17,021 nt of DNA from Actinomycetes bacterium (lineage in GTDB: Bacteria; Actinomycetota; Actinomycetes; Prado026). Position 1 is the stretch's first letter; the number at the start of each line of letters is the position of its first letter. Both the position numbers and the translations under genes were made by a program. The notes beneath the pieces were generated by a model that worked only from the letters and a program-made list of their open reading frames with translations, was not told where the DNA came from and did not search any database. The DNA is taken from positions 1 to 17,021 of the forward strand of contig JALOLN010000025.1 in NCBI GenBank assembly GCA_025455945.1. Direction: 5' to 3'. Positions 1 to 7,598 of the stretch are shown here, in pieces.

Positions 1-72
1 CCCCCCTCCGCACCCCCACCCCCCTCCGCACCCCCACCCCCCACCGCACCCCCACCCCCCACCGCACCCCCA
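1..72. repeat. 18-bp C-rich tandem repeat, four copies
   Basis: Four consecutive 18-bp units run 1-18, 19-36, 37-54 and 55-72, and a partial fifth begins at 73. The first two are identical to each other, as are the last two. The pairs differ only at the seventh base (T versus A). Because the unit is a multiple of three, every frame stays open. Plus frame 1 would read P-P-S/T-A-P-P repeats and stop at the TGA at 91-93, as the Pro-rich tail of a rightward gene cut by the window edge would. That reading is only an inference, and the repeat may equally be non-coding. In other actinobacteria a rightward glutamine amidotransferase gene often faces pknB here, but nothing visible identifies one. Confidence 0.85.
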
Positions 73-76
73 CCCC

Positions 77-211
77 CATCAAGGGTCCCTTGAGGCCAAT
101 AGACGGCCGTACGGCGCCCTTCATGCCCGCCGTCCGCCGGTGCCAGTGCACCCACGCCAGCCCGTGATGGGAAGCGGAGCGCGGTCTATTCGCCTCAAGG
201 GACCCTTGATG
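77..211. repeat. 135-bp element bounded by 28-bp inverted repeats
   Basis: The segment 77-104 is the reverse complement of 184-211 with one mismatch in 28 bases. Each arm contains a 15-bp odd palindrome (79-93 and 195-209) of the form TCAAGGG-N-CCCTTGA. The 79-bp interior (105-183) has no convincing coding potential but contains shorter palindromes such as CCGTACGG (107-114). It sits 35 bp beyond the pknB stop codon, in the gap facing whatever gene lies to the left. No target-site duplication is evident. It could be a miniature inverted-repeat element, a REP/BIME-like palindromic repeat, or a large bidirectional transcription-stop structure. The structure is seen directly; its role is inferred. 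Confidence 0.75.
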
Positions 212-246
212 CAGCAAGGGGTGGAGGAGCTGGCGGAGGGGTGGAG

Positions 247-1977
247 CTAGGGGGACGGCGAGGGAGAGGGGCTGGCGGACGCCGTCGGTGTCGGGCTCGG
301 GGACGGCGACGGCGGGGGTGCGACCGCCACGGTGATGGTGACGATGCGGCCTTGCTGCAGCAGCGTGCCCGCCGGCGGGCTCTGCGCGATGACCTCGCCG
401 GGGTCGGCGCTGGAGGTCTCCTGCGTGACCACCTGGACGTCGAAGCCGGCGTTGATGATGGTCGCCCGGGCCTGGCCCTCCGACACCCCCACGACGTTGG
501 GCACCTTGACGTTGCCACTGGAGATCTCCAGTGCGACGGCGGACCCCCTGTCGACCTGCGTGCCCTCGGGCGGATCGGCCTTGGTCACGGTCCCCGCCGG
601 CCGGTCGGAGTCGACCGGGGTGAGTGTTCCGAGCACGAGTCCCGCCTGGTTGAGCGCGGTGATCGCCTGCTCCTGCTGCAGCCCGACGAGCGTGGGCACG
701 GTGACCTGCTCCGGCCCGCTGGAGACGATGAGGTCGACGACCCGCCCCTTCTCCACCTCGTCACCCTGGGGCGGGCTCTGCGAGATCACCGTGTCGACGG
801 GCTTGTCGCTGGGCTCCCGCCCCACCGTGCCCAGGGCCAGGCCCCTGTCGACCAGCTGGGTCGTCGCCTGCTCGACCGTCAGCCCGGACAGGTCCGGGAC
901 GCGCACCTGGTCGCCGCCGGAGAACAGCCCCGGCAGCACCCACACTGCCAGCGCGAGCGCCCCCACGACAGCAAGACCGAGCACGGCGTACCAGCCCGCC
1001 CGCGACCGTGCCGGCTGCGGCGGGACCGGCCCCGCGCCCGCGCTCACCGCCGGGATCACCTGGGTGCTGTCCGCCGCGGCACCGGCGGCCGCTGCCGTTG
1101 CCGCGGGCGCCACCGCAGCCACGGACCCTCCGCTGCGGGCCCGCTCCACGTCCGCGCGCATGAGGGCGGCGGTCTGGTACCGGTCCTCGGGCCGCTTCTG
1201 CAGGGCGCGCATGACGATGGCGTCCGCAGCCGGCGGGACGTCGGCATTGAGCTGTGACGGCGGGGCCGCCGACTCGCGCACGTGCTGGTAGGCCACGGAG
1301 ACGGGGGAGTCCCCGAGGAACGGCGGACGGTTGGTGAGGAGCTCGTAGAGCAGGCACCCGGCGGAGTACAGGTCGCTGCGGGCGTCGACGACCTCGCCCT
1401 TGGCCTGCTCCGGGGAGAGGTACTGCGCCGTCCCGAGGATGGCGGAGGTCTGGGTCATCGTCGCCGCGCTGTCGGCGACCGCCCGGGCGATGCCGAAGTC
1501 CATGACCTTGACCTGGCCGGTCCGGCTGAGCATGACGTTGCCGGGCTTGATGTCGCGGTGGATGATGCCGTGCCGGTGGCTGTAGTCCAGCGCCGCGAGG
1601 ACGCCGTCCTCGATCTCCAGGGCCCGGTCGGGCAGGAACCGGTGCCCGGCCTTGAGCATGTCGCGCAGCGTCGTCCCGTCGACGAACTCCATGACGATGA
1701 ACGGCACGGGTACGCCGTCGAGGTCGGTCTCGCCGGTGTCGTAGGTCGCCACGACGTTCGGATGGTTCAGCGCCGCCGAGGACTGGGCCTCCCGGCGGAA
1801 CCGGGCCTGGAACGACGGGTCGCGGGCCAGGTCGGTGCGCAGCAGCTTGACAGCAACCCGGCGTCCGAGCCGCAGGTCGCGGCCCTCGAACACCTCGGCC
1901 ATGCCGCCACGGCCGATGACCTCACCGATCTCGTAGCGGTCTGCGAGCCGGCGGGGCTGCGCCTCGTCACTGGTCAC
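247..1977 (-). CDS. pknB: Ser/Thr protein kinase PknB with PASTA sensor domains
   Basis: This is a 576-aa transmembrane kinase that phosphorylates cell-wall and division proteins in response to extracellular muropeptides. The kinase domain spans about residues 15-280. It has the glycine loop (GRGGMAEV), catalytic Lys44, HRD at 140-142, DFG at 160-162, and an activation loop with Thr175/Thr177 before GTAQYLSPEQ. A membrane segment lies at about 329-351. Three PASTA repeats follow (about 357-421, 424-488, 490-552), whereas M. tuberculosis PknB has four. The protein ends in an unusual Ser-Pro/Thr-Pro tail (about 556-576). I chose the GTG start at 1977, four bases after the pbpA stop and behind a purine-rich GGGAGAGGA. 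A longer frame reaching 2055 lies inside pbpA and lacks family similarity. No pknA follows. Confidence 0.95.
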   Translation of the reverse strand: MTSDEAQPRRLADRYEIGEVIGRGGMAEVFEGRDLRLGRRVAVKLLRTDLARDPSFQARFRREAQSSAALNHPNVVATYDTGETDLDGVPVPFIVMEFVDGTTLRDMLKAGHRFLPDRALEIEDGVLAALDYSHRHGIIHRDIKPGNVMLSRTGQVKVMDFGIARAVADSAATMTQTSAILGTAQYLSPEQAKGEVVDARSDLYSAGCLLYELLTNRPPFLGDSPVSVAYQHVRESAAPPSQLNADVPPAADAIVMRALQKRPEDRYQTAALMRADVERARSGGSVAAVAPAATAAAAGAAADSTQVIPAVSAGAGPVPPQPARSRAGWYAVLGLAVVGALALAVWVLPGLFSGGDQVRVPDLSGLTVEQATTQLVDRGLALGTVGREPSDKPVDTVISQSPPQGDEVEKGRVVDLIVSSGPEQVTVPTLVGLQQEQAITALNQAGLVLGTLTPVDSDRPAGTVTKADPPEGTQVDRGSAVALEISSGNVKVPNVVGVSEGQARATIINAGFDVQVVTQETSSADPGEVIAQSPPAGTLLQQGRIVTITVAVAPPPSPSPSPTPTASASPSPSPSP

Positions 1978-1981
1978 GGTG

Positions 1982-3430
1982 TCATCCTCTCCCGAGCACG
2001 GCCTCGATGACGGCCTTGGCGATCGGTGCCGCCAGCCGGTTGCCGGAGATCTCACCGAGCTCCGGTGCGCCTTCGATCGCCACCGCGACGGCCACCTGGG
2101 GGTCGTCGGCGGGGGCGAAGGCGATGAACCACGCGTCCGGCGGCCGGCCCGGCGCGGTCTGGGCGGTCCCGGTCTTGCCGGCCACCCGGACGCCGGGGAT
2201 CGCGGCGTTGCTGCCGGTGCCCTCCTCGACGACGAGCACCATCATGTCGGTGACTTCTTGAGCCAGCTCGGGCGTCAGCGCCCGGCCGAACTCCTCCGGC
2301 TGCGCGGTCTCGAGCACCTCGAGGTCGGGGCTGCGCACGTCCTGGACGAGGTACGGCACCATCACGACGCCACGGTTGGCCACCCCTGCCGCGACCATCG
2401 CCATCTGCAGCGCCGTGGCACGCACGTCGAACTGGCCGATCGCCGCCTGCGCGGTCTGCGGGGTGTTGAGGTCTGCGGGGAACCGGCTGGTCGCCGCGGT
2501 CATCGGGACGTCGAACGACGAGTTGAACCCGAAGGCCTCCGCCTGGGCCCGCAGGGCGTCGTCGCCGAGGTCCATGCCGACCTGGGCGAAGGCCGTGTTG
2601 CACGAGACCACGAGCGCCTCGGTCAGGGTGACCTCGCCATCGCCGCACGGCCGGCCGGTGAAGTTCGACAGCGTCGTGTTGGTGCCCGGCAGGGTGATCG
2701 ACGCCGGCGCCGGGATGAGCGTGGTCGGGGTGTACCGCCCGCTGGCCAGGGCCGCCGCGGTCGTGACGACCTTGAAGGTGGAGCCGGGGGGGTAGACCTC
2801 GGCGATCGGCCGGTTGAGCAGCGGCTTGTCGGGGTCGGCCACGGCAGCGGTCCAGTACTCCCGGGCCGTTGCCGGGTCGTTCGACGACAGGGGGTTGGGG
2901 TCGAACGACGGGCTCTGCGCCAGCGCCAGCAGAGCGCCGGTCGACGGCTGGATCGCGACGACCGCGCCGGTGAGCTTGCTGATCCCGTCGAAGGCGGCCT
3001 GCTGCGCGGCCGGGTCGAGGGTCAGCGTGACGCTGCCGCCCTTGGGCTCCCGGCCGGCGATGAGGTCGGACAGCCGCTGCACCGCGAACCGGTCGTCGGA
3101 GCCGGCGAGCACGTCGTTCTCGGCCTTCTCGATGCCCGTCGCGCCGTACACCAGGGAGTAGAAGCCCGTCGCCGAGGCGTACAGCGGACCGTCGGCGTAG
3201 ACCCGCTGGTACCTCAGCCGTCCGTCCGTCTCCTTCGACGAGGCGACGGCGGCCCCGCCGACGACGATGGGACCACGTTCGCGGCCGTACTCCCGGATGA
3301 TCCCGCGGGTGTTCCCCGGGCCGTCGGCGAGCTCGTCGGCCCGCAGCACCTGGACGATGTTGGCGTTGGCGAGCAGCGCCAGGAAGAGCACGCCGAGCAG
3401 GACGGCGACGCGGCGGATCGTGCCGGACAT
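1982..3430 (-). CDS. pbpA: Class B penicillin-binding protein (transpeptidase) PbpA
   Basis: This 482-aa membrane-anchored D,D-transpeptidase cross-links peptidoglycan outside the membrane. One N-terminal membrane segment (about residues 8-25) is followed by a dimerisation domain and the penicillin-binding domain. All three active-site motifs are present: STFK (Ser217, Lys220), SCN (276-278) and KTG (419-421). The length is close to that of mycobacterial PbpA (about 490 aa). It follows rodA by 8 nt, and SEDS/class B PBP pairs act as one synthase. I chose ATG at 3430, giving MSGTIRR, because it resembles the N-terminus of mycobacterial PbpA. A GTG at 3442 overlapping the rodA stop would add four residues and cannot be excluded. 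Confidence 0.95.
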   Translation of the reverse strand: MSGTIRRVAVLLGVLFLALLANANIVQVLRADELADGPGNTRGIIREYGRERGPIVVGGAAVASSKETDGRLRYQRVYADGPLYASATGFYSLVYGATGIEKAENDVLAGSDDRFAVQRLSDLIAGREPKGGSVTLTLDPAAQQAAFDGISKLTGAVVAIQPSTGALLALAQSPSFDPNPLSSNDPATAREYWTAAVADPDKPLLNRPIAEVYPPGSTFKVVTTAAALASGRYTPTTLIPAPASITLPGTNTTLSNFTGRPCGDGEVTLTEALVVSCNTAFAQVGMDLGDDALRAQAEAFGFNSSFDVPMTAATSRFPADLNTPQTAQAAIGQFDVRATALQMAMVAAGVANRGVVMVPYLVQDVRSPDLEVLETAQPEEFGRALTPELAQEVTDMMVLVVEEGTGSNAAIPGVRVAGKTGTAQTAPGRPPDAWFIAFAPADDPQVAVAVAIEGAPELGEISGNRLAAPIAKAVIEAVLGRG

Positions 3431-3438
3431 GCCGCCGA

Positions 3439-4833
3439 TCACCGCGGCACGACCTCGGTGAGGGCGTCGTCCACGATCGGGACGGGCGCCGGGGCGGGGC
3501 TGGCTGCGGCGTCCCCGACGCGCAGCAGCAGCGCGATGAGCATCCAGTTGGCGATGAGGGACGATCCGCCGGCCGACATGAACGGGGTGGTGAGGCCGGT
3601 CAGCGGGATGAGCCCGGTGACGCCACCGACGACGATGAAGACCTGCAGGCCGAGGACGACGGCCAGGCCGGTGGCGAGCAGCCGGCCGAACACGTCCCGC
3701 GCGGCCAGGGCGGCGCGCAGGCCGCGCTCTACGAGGACGGCGTACATGACGAGCACGGCCATCAGCCCGGTGAGGCCGAGCTCCTCGCCCACCGTCGCGA
3801 TGATGAAGTCGGAGTTCGCGTACGGCACGAGGTCGGGGCTGCCCTCGCCGATGCCGGTGCCGAGGATGCCGCCCTCGGCCATGCCGTACAGCGCCTGCGC
3901 GTTCTGGAAGCCCGCCCCTGACGCGTCGGCGAAGGGGTCCAGCCAGGTGTCGATCCGCGCACCCACGTGCCCGAACAGCTGGTAGGCGGCGAACGAGCCA
4001 GCCAGGAACAGCAGCGCCCCGATCACGATCCAGCCCCGGCGGCCGGTCGCGACGTAGAGCATCGTGACGAAGAGCGCGAAGAACAGCAGCGACGTGCCCA
4101 GGTCGTTCTCGAACACGAGGACGCCGAGGCTCACCAGCCAGGCGACGAGGATGGGCCCGAGGTCGCGGCCGCGGGGCAGGTCGATGCCGAGCACCCGGCT
4201 GCGGGCGACAGCCAGGGCGTCGCGCGTGACGACGAGGTAGCCGGCGAAGAAGACGATGAGGGCGATCTTGCCCACCTCGGCCGGCTGGAACGACATCCCG
4301 GCCACCCGGATCCAGATGCTGGCGCCGTTGATCGTGACGCCGAGGACGGGGACCAGCGGCAGCAGGATGAGGACGAGGCCGACGGCCATCGCGGTGTAGG
4401 TGTAGCGCTGCAGCTGACGGGGGTCGCGCACGACGACGAGGACGACGACGAACAGGGCGACGCCGAGCACCGTCCACAGCAGCTGGCTCGGTGCGGTGGG
4501 GGTGGGGACGGGCTGCCCGCGGGCGGCGGCCCGGAGCGCCTCGGCGACGTCCAGGCGGGCGATCAGCGCCAGGCCCAGCCCGTTGAGGGCCACCACGACG
4601 GGCAGCAGGGCCTGGTCCGAGCGGGGGGCGAGCAGCCGGACCGCGACGTGCGCGGCAACCGCGAGCAGGACGCCCACGGCGCTCCAGGCCCAGAAGTCCG
4701 CGGGCAGGCTGCCGTCGGTCGCCAGGCCCACCTGCGCGTAGGCCCCGATGCCGATGACCAGCGCGGGGACGAGGAGCATCGCCTCCGCCCAGCGGCGCGG
4801 CGGCGCGGCGGCGCCCGCGGTTGCGGCGTTCAT
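3439..4833 (-). CDS. rodA: SEDS-family peptidoglycan glycosyltransferase (RodA/FtsW)
   Basis: This 464-aa polytopic membrane protein polymerises lipid II into glycan strands. It has many hydrophobic segments. The SEDS signatures are visible: SFQPAEVGKI (181-190), ENDLGTSLL (242-250), and a large extracellular loop ending in YANSDFIIATVGEELG. Asp342 in that loop corresponds to the essential catalytic aspartate of RodA/FtsW. The C-terminal motif PFMSAGGSS is also present. The ATG overlaps the pstP stop by four bases (ATGA), so translation is probably coupled. The position directly before pbpA fits the RodA-PbpA pair of the actinobacterial operon. RodA rather than FtsW is inferred from this context. 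Confidence 0.95.
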   Translation of the reverse strand: MNAATAGAAAPPRRWAEAMLLVPALVIGIGAYAQVGLATDGSLPADFWAWSAVGVLLAVAAHVAVRLLAPRSDQALLPVVVALNGLGLALIARLDVAEALRAAARGQPVPTPTAPSQLLWTVLGVALFVVVLVVVRDPRQLQRYTYTAMAVGLVLILLPLVPVLGVTINGASIWIRVAGMSFQPAEVGKIALIVFFAGYLVVTRDALAVARSRVLGIDLPRGRDLGPILVAWLVSLGVLVFENDLGTSLLFFALFVTMLYVATGRRGWIVIGALLFLAGSFAAYQLFGHVGARIDTWLDPFADASGAGFQNAQALYGMAEGGILGTGIGEGSPDLVPYANSDFIIATVGEELGLTGLMAVLVMYAVLVERGLRAALAARDVFGRLLATGLAVVLGLQVFIVVGGVTGLIPLTGLTTPFMSAGGSSLIANWMLIALLLRVGDAAASPAPAPVPIVDDALTEVVPR

Positions 4834-6089
4834 CCGGCGGCCCCCGGGGTGGGCGTGGGAGTGGGCGTCGGGGTGGGCGTCGGGGTGGGCGTGGGCAGCG
4901 GCCGGGGCGGACAGCCCGCGGGCACCGGCACGGTGGTGGCGCAGGAGGTGGCCTCGTCCCGCAGGCGGGACACGATCGCCCGGGCGTCGGGGAGGTCCTC
5001 GGCCGGGATGGTTGCCTCCACCTGCTGCTGGGTGATGGCCGGCAGGTCAGCGACCTCGATGTCGGTGGGCTCGACCATCCGTGACAGGGAGCGGCCGGCG
5101 ACGCTGCCGTTCACCCCCTGGTAGATGACCACCTGGTCCTCGTCCGCGCCGACGTAGTACTGGGCCTGCGTCCAGCGGTACCCCAACCAGGCGCCGACCC
5201 CCACGAGGGCGACCAGCAGGACCAGTGGGAGCACCAGGCCGATCCGGCGTCCGGACGTCTCGGGGACGGAGTCGCTGTCCTCGGTGGCGTCCTCGGCGAG
5301 GACCTCCGAGGAGCCGGGGGCCGGGGCGACCGCCCCGACGAGCAGTGGCGCCGCGGCAGGCTCGCCCTCGACGACGTCGGCGACGATGCACGTGACGTTG
5401 TCCGGAGCCCCGGCGCGCAGGGCGAGGTCCACCAGCCGGTCGACGGCCTCGGCGGGGGTGCCCTCGGCCAGCACGTCGCGCAGGGTCGCCTCGGACACCA
5501 CGCCGGAGAGCCCGTCGCTGCAGAGCAGGTACCGGTCACCGGCTGCCGGGGTCCGGACGACGATCTCGGGGTCGACGTCGGGACGACCGTCGAGCGTCTG
5601 CAGCAGGAGGTTGCGCTGCGGGTGGCTGGTGGCCTCGTCGGGCCGGATGCGCCCCTCGTCCACCAGGGTCTGCACGTAGGTCTGGTCGTGCGTGAGCTGC
5701 TCGAGGACGTCGTCGCGCAGGAGGTAGCCGCGCGAGTCCCCGACCTGGGCGACCGCGACCAGGTCGCCGAGCTGCAGCAGCGCCGTGACCGTCGTCCCCA
5801 TCCCCTCGACGTCCGGGGTGGTTCCGCTGATCCGGCGCAGCTCGGCGCCGGCGCTGGCGATGCCGTCCCTCAGCCTGCCGGCCGGGTCGAGCCCCTCGGC
5901 GGCGGGCTGCTCGGGCTCCAGGCCGGCGAGCACCCGGACCGTCGCGGCGCTGGCCACCTCGCCCGCCGCGTGGCCACCCATGCCGTCGGCGACGACGAGC
6001 AGGTGCGGGCCGGCGTAGGCGGAGTCCTCGTTGTCCTGGCGGACCAGGCCGACGTCCGACCGGGCGGCGAAATGGAGTCGCAGAGCCAT
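4830..6089 (-). CDS. pstP: PP2C-type Ser/Thr phosphatase PstP
   Basis: This 419-aa membrane phosphatase reverses the action of PknB. The cytoplasmic PP2C domain (about 1-240) carries all the metal-binding landmarks: RQDNED (17-22), ADGMGGH (34-40), GTTVTALL, VGDSRGYL, CSDGLSG (190-196) and APDNVT (228-233). An acidic juxtamembrane linker, a single membrane segment (about 283-303) and an extracellular domain with two cysteines (383, 393) follow. The protein ends in eight or so Thr-Pro repeats and GAAG. The ATG at 6089 lies 2 nt after the fhaB stop, with a GGAAG motif just upstream. A longer open frame to 6827 runs through fhaB and fhaA in another phase and is not genuine. Confidence 0.96.
   Translation of the reverse strand: MALRLHFAARSDVGLVRQDNEDSAYAGPHLLVVADGMGGHAAGEVASAATVRVLAGLEPEQPAAEGLDPAGRLRDGIASAGAELRRISGTTPDVEGMGTTVTALLQLGDLVAVAQVGDSRGYLLRDDVLEQLTHDQTYVQTLVDEGRIRPDEATSHPQRNLLLQTLDGRPDVDPEIVVRTPAAGDRYLLCSDGLSGVVSEATLRDVLAEGTPAEAVDRLVDLALRAGAPDNVTCIVADVVEGEPAAAPLLVGAVAPAPGSSEVLAEDATEDSDSVPETSGRRIGLVLPLVLLVALVGVGAWLGYRWTQAQYYVGADEDQVVIYQGVNGSVAGRSLSRMVEPTDIEVADLPAITQQQVEATIPAEDLPDARAIVSRLRDEATSCATTVPVPAGCPPRPLPTPTPTPTPTPTPTPTPGAAG
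4848..4896. repeat. Short tandem repeat encoding the Thr-Pro tail of PstP
   Basis: Alternating GGTGGGCGT and CGG/GGA-type units of 6 to 12 bp encode the (Thr-Pro)n extracellular C-terminus of PstP on the minus strand. The near-identical units suggest slippage-prone, length-variable sequence. It is in frame with the gene and adds no stop. Confidence 0.7.
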
Positions 6090-6091
6090 CG

Positions 6092-6610
6092 CTACTTCCG
6101 CAGCTTCAGCTCGGACTTGCCGATCCGGATCGTCCCACTGGAGGGGATGACGGTGGGGCTGGTCACCTTGGTGGTGCCGAGGAACGTCCCGTTCGTCGAC
6201 CCGAGGTCCTCGACGACCCAGCTGCCCTCGTGCGGGTACACCCGGGCATGCCGGCCGGAGACGTAGTCGTCGTCCAGGGCGATGGTGTTCTCTTCCGCCC
6301 GGCCGATCGTGATCGGCGTCGCCCCCAGCTCGACGCTCAGGCCGGACTGGGCGCCGGCAGTCACCACCAGCTGTCGGGGGGAGCCGCGGCCCGGCTTGGG
6401 CCGGGCGGCCGGCGTGGGTCTGGTGCCGGTGCCGGCCTTGGCGCTGGCCTTCGCTGCGGACCTGGCTGCGCGAGCGTCGGCGCGGGCGGACGACTTCGCG
6501 CGCCGGCGCGCGAACAGGTCGCTGCGCATGACCGACGCCACCGAGAGGACCATGAACCACAGCAGGGCGAGGAACCCGAGCTGGATCAGGGTCAGGGTCA
6601 GCTGGGACAC
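6092..6610 (-). CDS. fhaB: FHA-domain membrane protein FhaB
   Basis: This 172-aa protein has an N-terminal membrane segment (about residues 6-27), a basic Ala/Arg/Lys-rich linker (about 35-78) and a C-terminal FHA domain (about 80-170) that reads phosphothreonine. The FHA landmarks are GRA (103-105), SGRHAR (118-123) and LGSTNGT (136-142). Mycobacterial FhaB (FipA) has the same plan and links PknA/PknB signalling to division proteins. I chose the GTG at 6610 because it includes the hydrophobic segment shared with mycobacterial FhaB. An internal ATG would delete most of it. The gene starts 8 nt after fhaA and ends 2 nt before pstP, so it is mid-operon. Confidence 0.93.
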   Translation of the reverse strand: MSQLTLTLIQLGFLALLWFMVLSVASVMRSDLFARRRAKSSARADARAARSAAKASAKAGTGTRPTPAARPKPGRGSPRQLVVTAGAQSGLSVELGATPITIGRAEENTIALDDDYVSGRHARVYPHEGSWVVEDLGSTNGTFLGTTKVTSPTVIPSSGTIRIGKSELKLRK

Positions 6611-6618
6611 CAGGCGGC

Positions 6619-7311
6619 CTACCCGCCGTACCGGAACACGAGCGTGGTCGAACCGAGGCCGATGCGGGCGCCGTCGTAGAGCTCGGCGGAGGACACGGGC
6701 GCGCCGTCGACGAGGGTGCCGTTGGTGGACCCCAGGTCGTTGATCCGCGGGGGGTCGGAGAGCACGACCTCCGCGTGCCGGCGGGAGACGCCGGGATCCT
6801 CCAGCCGCAGGTCGGCATCCACCCCACGGCCGAGCACGGTGACCCGTCGGGTCAGGGCGTAGGTGGTGCCGCCGGCCTCGAGGGCGGCCGCGACAGGTGC
6901 GGGCGCCGGTGTGGGCACCTGAGCCGGGTGCGAAGGCGCACCGGCGGCGGCCTCGCTGCGCACCCGGAACAGCCCGGTCTCCAAGTCGTCGACCAGCTCG
7001 AACCGGACGACGACCGGGCCGACGAAGGCGTACCCCTGCTGCTCCGCGTGCTCGCGGACCATGGCCGCCAGCTCCGCGCCCAGCGGCTCGGCGTACACCG
7101 ACAGCCGGTCGTGGTCGTGCTGGCCCAGCTCGACCCTGAACACGTTGGGCACGATGGTGCGGCCGCGGGTGACGATGGCCGCCCGGTCGTCGCACTCCCG
7201 CTGCAGGGCGGCGGCGATCTCGACCGGTTGGACCTCGGCCTTGAAGGCCTTCGCGAACGCGCCGTTCACCAGGCGGTCGAGTCGGCGCTCGAAGCGGTCC
7301 AGGACCCCCAC
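6619..7311 (-). CDS. fhaA: FHA-domain protein FhaA with N-terminal DUF3662
   Basis: This 230-aa soluble protein is the first gene of the cell-wall signalling operon. The N-terminal DUF3662 domain (about 1-115, VLDRFERRLDRLV onward) is the conserved FhaA head. A short Ala/Pro linker (about 120-147) leads to the FHA domain (about 150-228), with GRG (161-163), SRRHAE (176-181) and LGSTNGT (193-199). FhaA in mycobacteria binds phosphorylated partners such as the MviN pseudokinase and RodA-PBP machinery. The M. tuberculosis protein (about 527 aa) has a much longer linker. The GTG at 7311 is preceded by a perfect GAGGAGG at 5 nt. An ATG 18 bases further upstream lacks a ribosome site. Confidence 0.94.
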   Translation of the reverse strand: MGVLDRFERRLDRLVNGAFAKAFKAEVQPVEIAAALQRECDDRAAIVTRGRTIVPNVFRVELGQHDHDRLSVYAEPLGAELAAMVREHAEQQGYAFVGPVVVRFELVDDLETGLFRVRSEAAAGAPSHPAQVPTPAPAPVAAALEAGGTTYALTRRVTVLGRGVDADLRLEDPGVSRRHAEVVLSDPPRINDLGSTNGTLVDGAPVSSAELYDGARIGLGSTTLVFRYGG

Positions 7312-7316
7312 GGGCA

Positions 7317-7323
7317 CCTCCTC
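7317..7323 (-). promoter_or_regulatory. Strong ribosome binding site of fhaA
   Basis: The minus strand reads GAGGAGG, ending 5 nt before the GTG at 7311. This decides the start against the in-frame ATG at 7329, which has no such motif. Confidence 0.8.
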
Positions 7324-7378
7324 GGGCATGGTCGGGGGATGGTCAGGAGCCGTCCGACGGTCCTCGTCAGACCTCGTG

Positions 7379-7384
7379 ATCGTA
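7379..7384 (-). promoter_or_regulatory. Possible -10 element for the fhaA operon
   Basis: The minus strand has TACGAT in an otherwise GC-rich gap, about 67 nt before the fhaA start. No clear -35 hexamer is visible at the expected spacing, so this is weak. Confidence 0.25.
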
Positions 7385-7428
7385 ACCGGGCGGCCCACTC
7401 GGGGCCGGGCTCGCCGCGCGTGGCGTGG

Positions 7429-7434
7429 TAGTCT
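7429..7434 (+). promoter_or_regulatory. Probable -10 element of the tRNA-Leu gene
   Basis: The sequence GGTAGTCT gives TAGTCT 10 bases before the mature tRNA 5' end, a typical place and form for actinobacterial tRNA promoters. A recognisable -35 is not seen. Confidence 0.35.
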
Positions 7435-7444
7435 CGACCCCCTC

Positions 7445-7528
7445 GCGCGAGTGGCGGAATAGGCAGACGCGCACGGTTCAGGTCCGTGTGCCCGAAAGGG
7501 TGTGGGGGTTCAACTCCCCCCTCGCGCA
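7445..7528 (+). tRNA. tRNA-Leu(CAG)
   Basis: The seven-pair acceptor stem GCGCGAG (7445-7451) pairs with CTCGCGC (7521-7527), followed by discriminator A at 7528. The anticodon stem CACGG/CCGTG encloses loop TTCAGGT, giving anticodon CAG for CUG leucine codons. A long variable arm with a CCC-GAAA-GGG stem marks it as class II. The T arm is GGGGG-TTCAACT-CCCCC. The genome supplies ACC and then G, so a full CCA end is not encoded and must be added enzymatically. A tRNA-Leu next to fhaA is also known in M. tuberculosis and supports the locus identification. Confidence 0.97.
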
Positions 7529-7598
7529 CCGTTGCGGTCGCCGGACCAGGTGACTCCGGTGGTGCCAACGTCGGGCGGCATCGGCCAGACTCGCCCGC

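Noticed and set aside
1..80. Possible CRISPR-like array in the C-rich repeats
   Set aside because: The units are directly adjacent with no spacers, are only 18 bp long and of low complexity. No cas genes are present.
77..211. An insertion sequence or transposase remnant
   Set aside because: The 79-bp interior encodes nothing recognisable, and no flanking direct duplication is visible. It is listed only as an inverted-repeat element.
2..250. Plus frame 2 is open from the left edge to a stop at 248-250
   Set aside because: It crosses the C-rich repeat and the inverted-repeat element and shows no protein-like pattern. It also ends over the pknB stop region, so it is likely fortuitous.
1979..3985. 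A 668-codon plus-strand frame opposite pbpA and rodA
   Set aside because: It is a composition artefact antisense to two genes with complete catalytic motifs, and its translation shows no domain.
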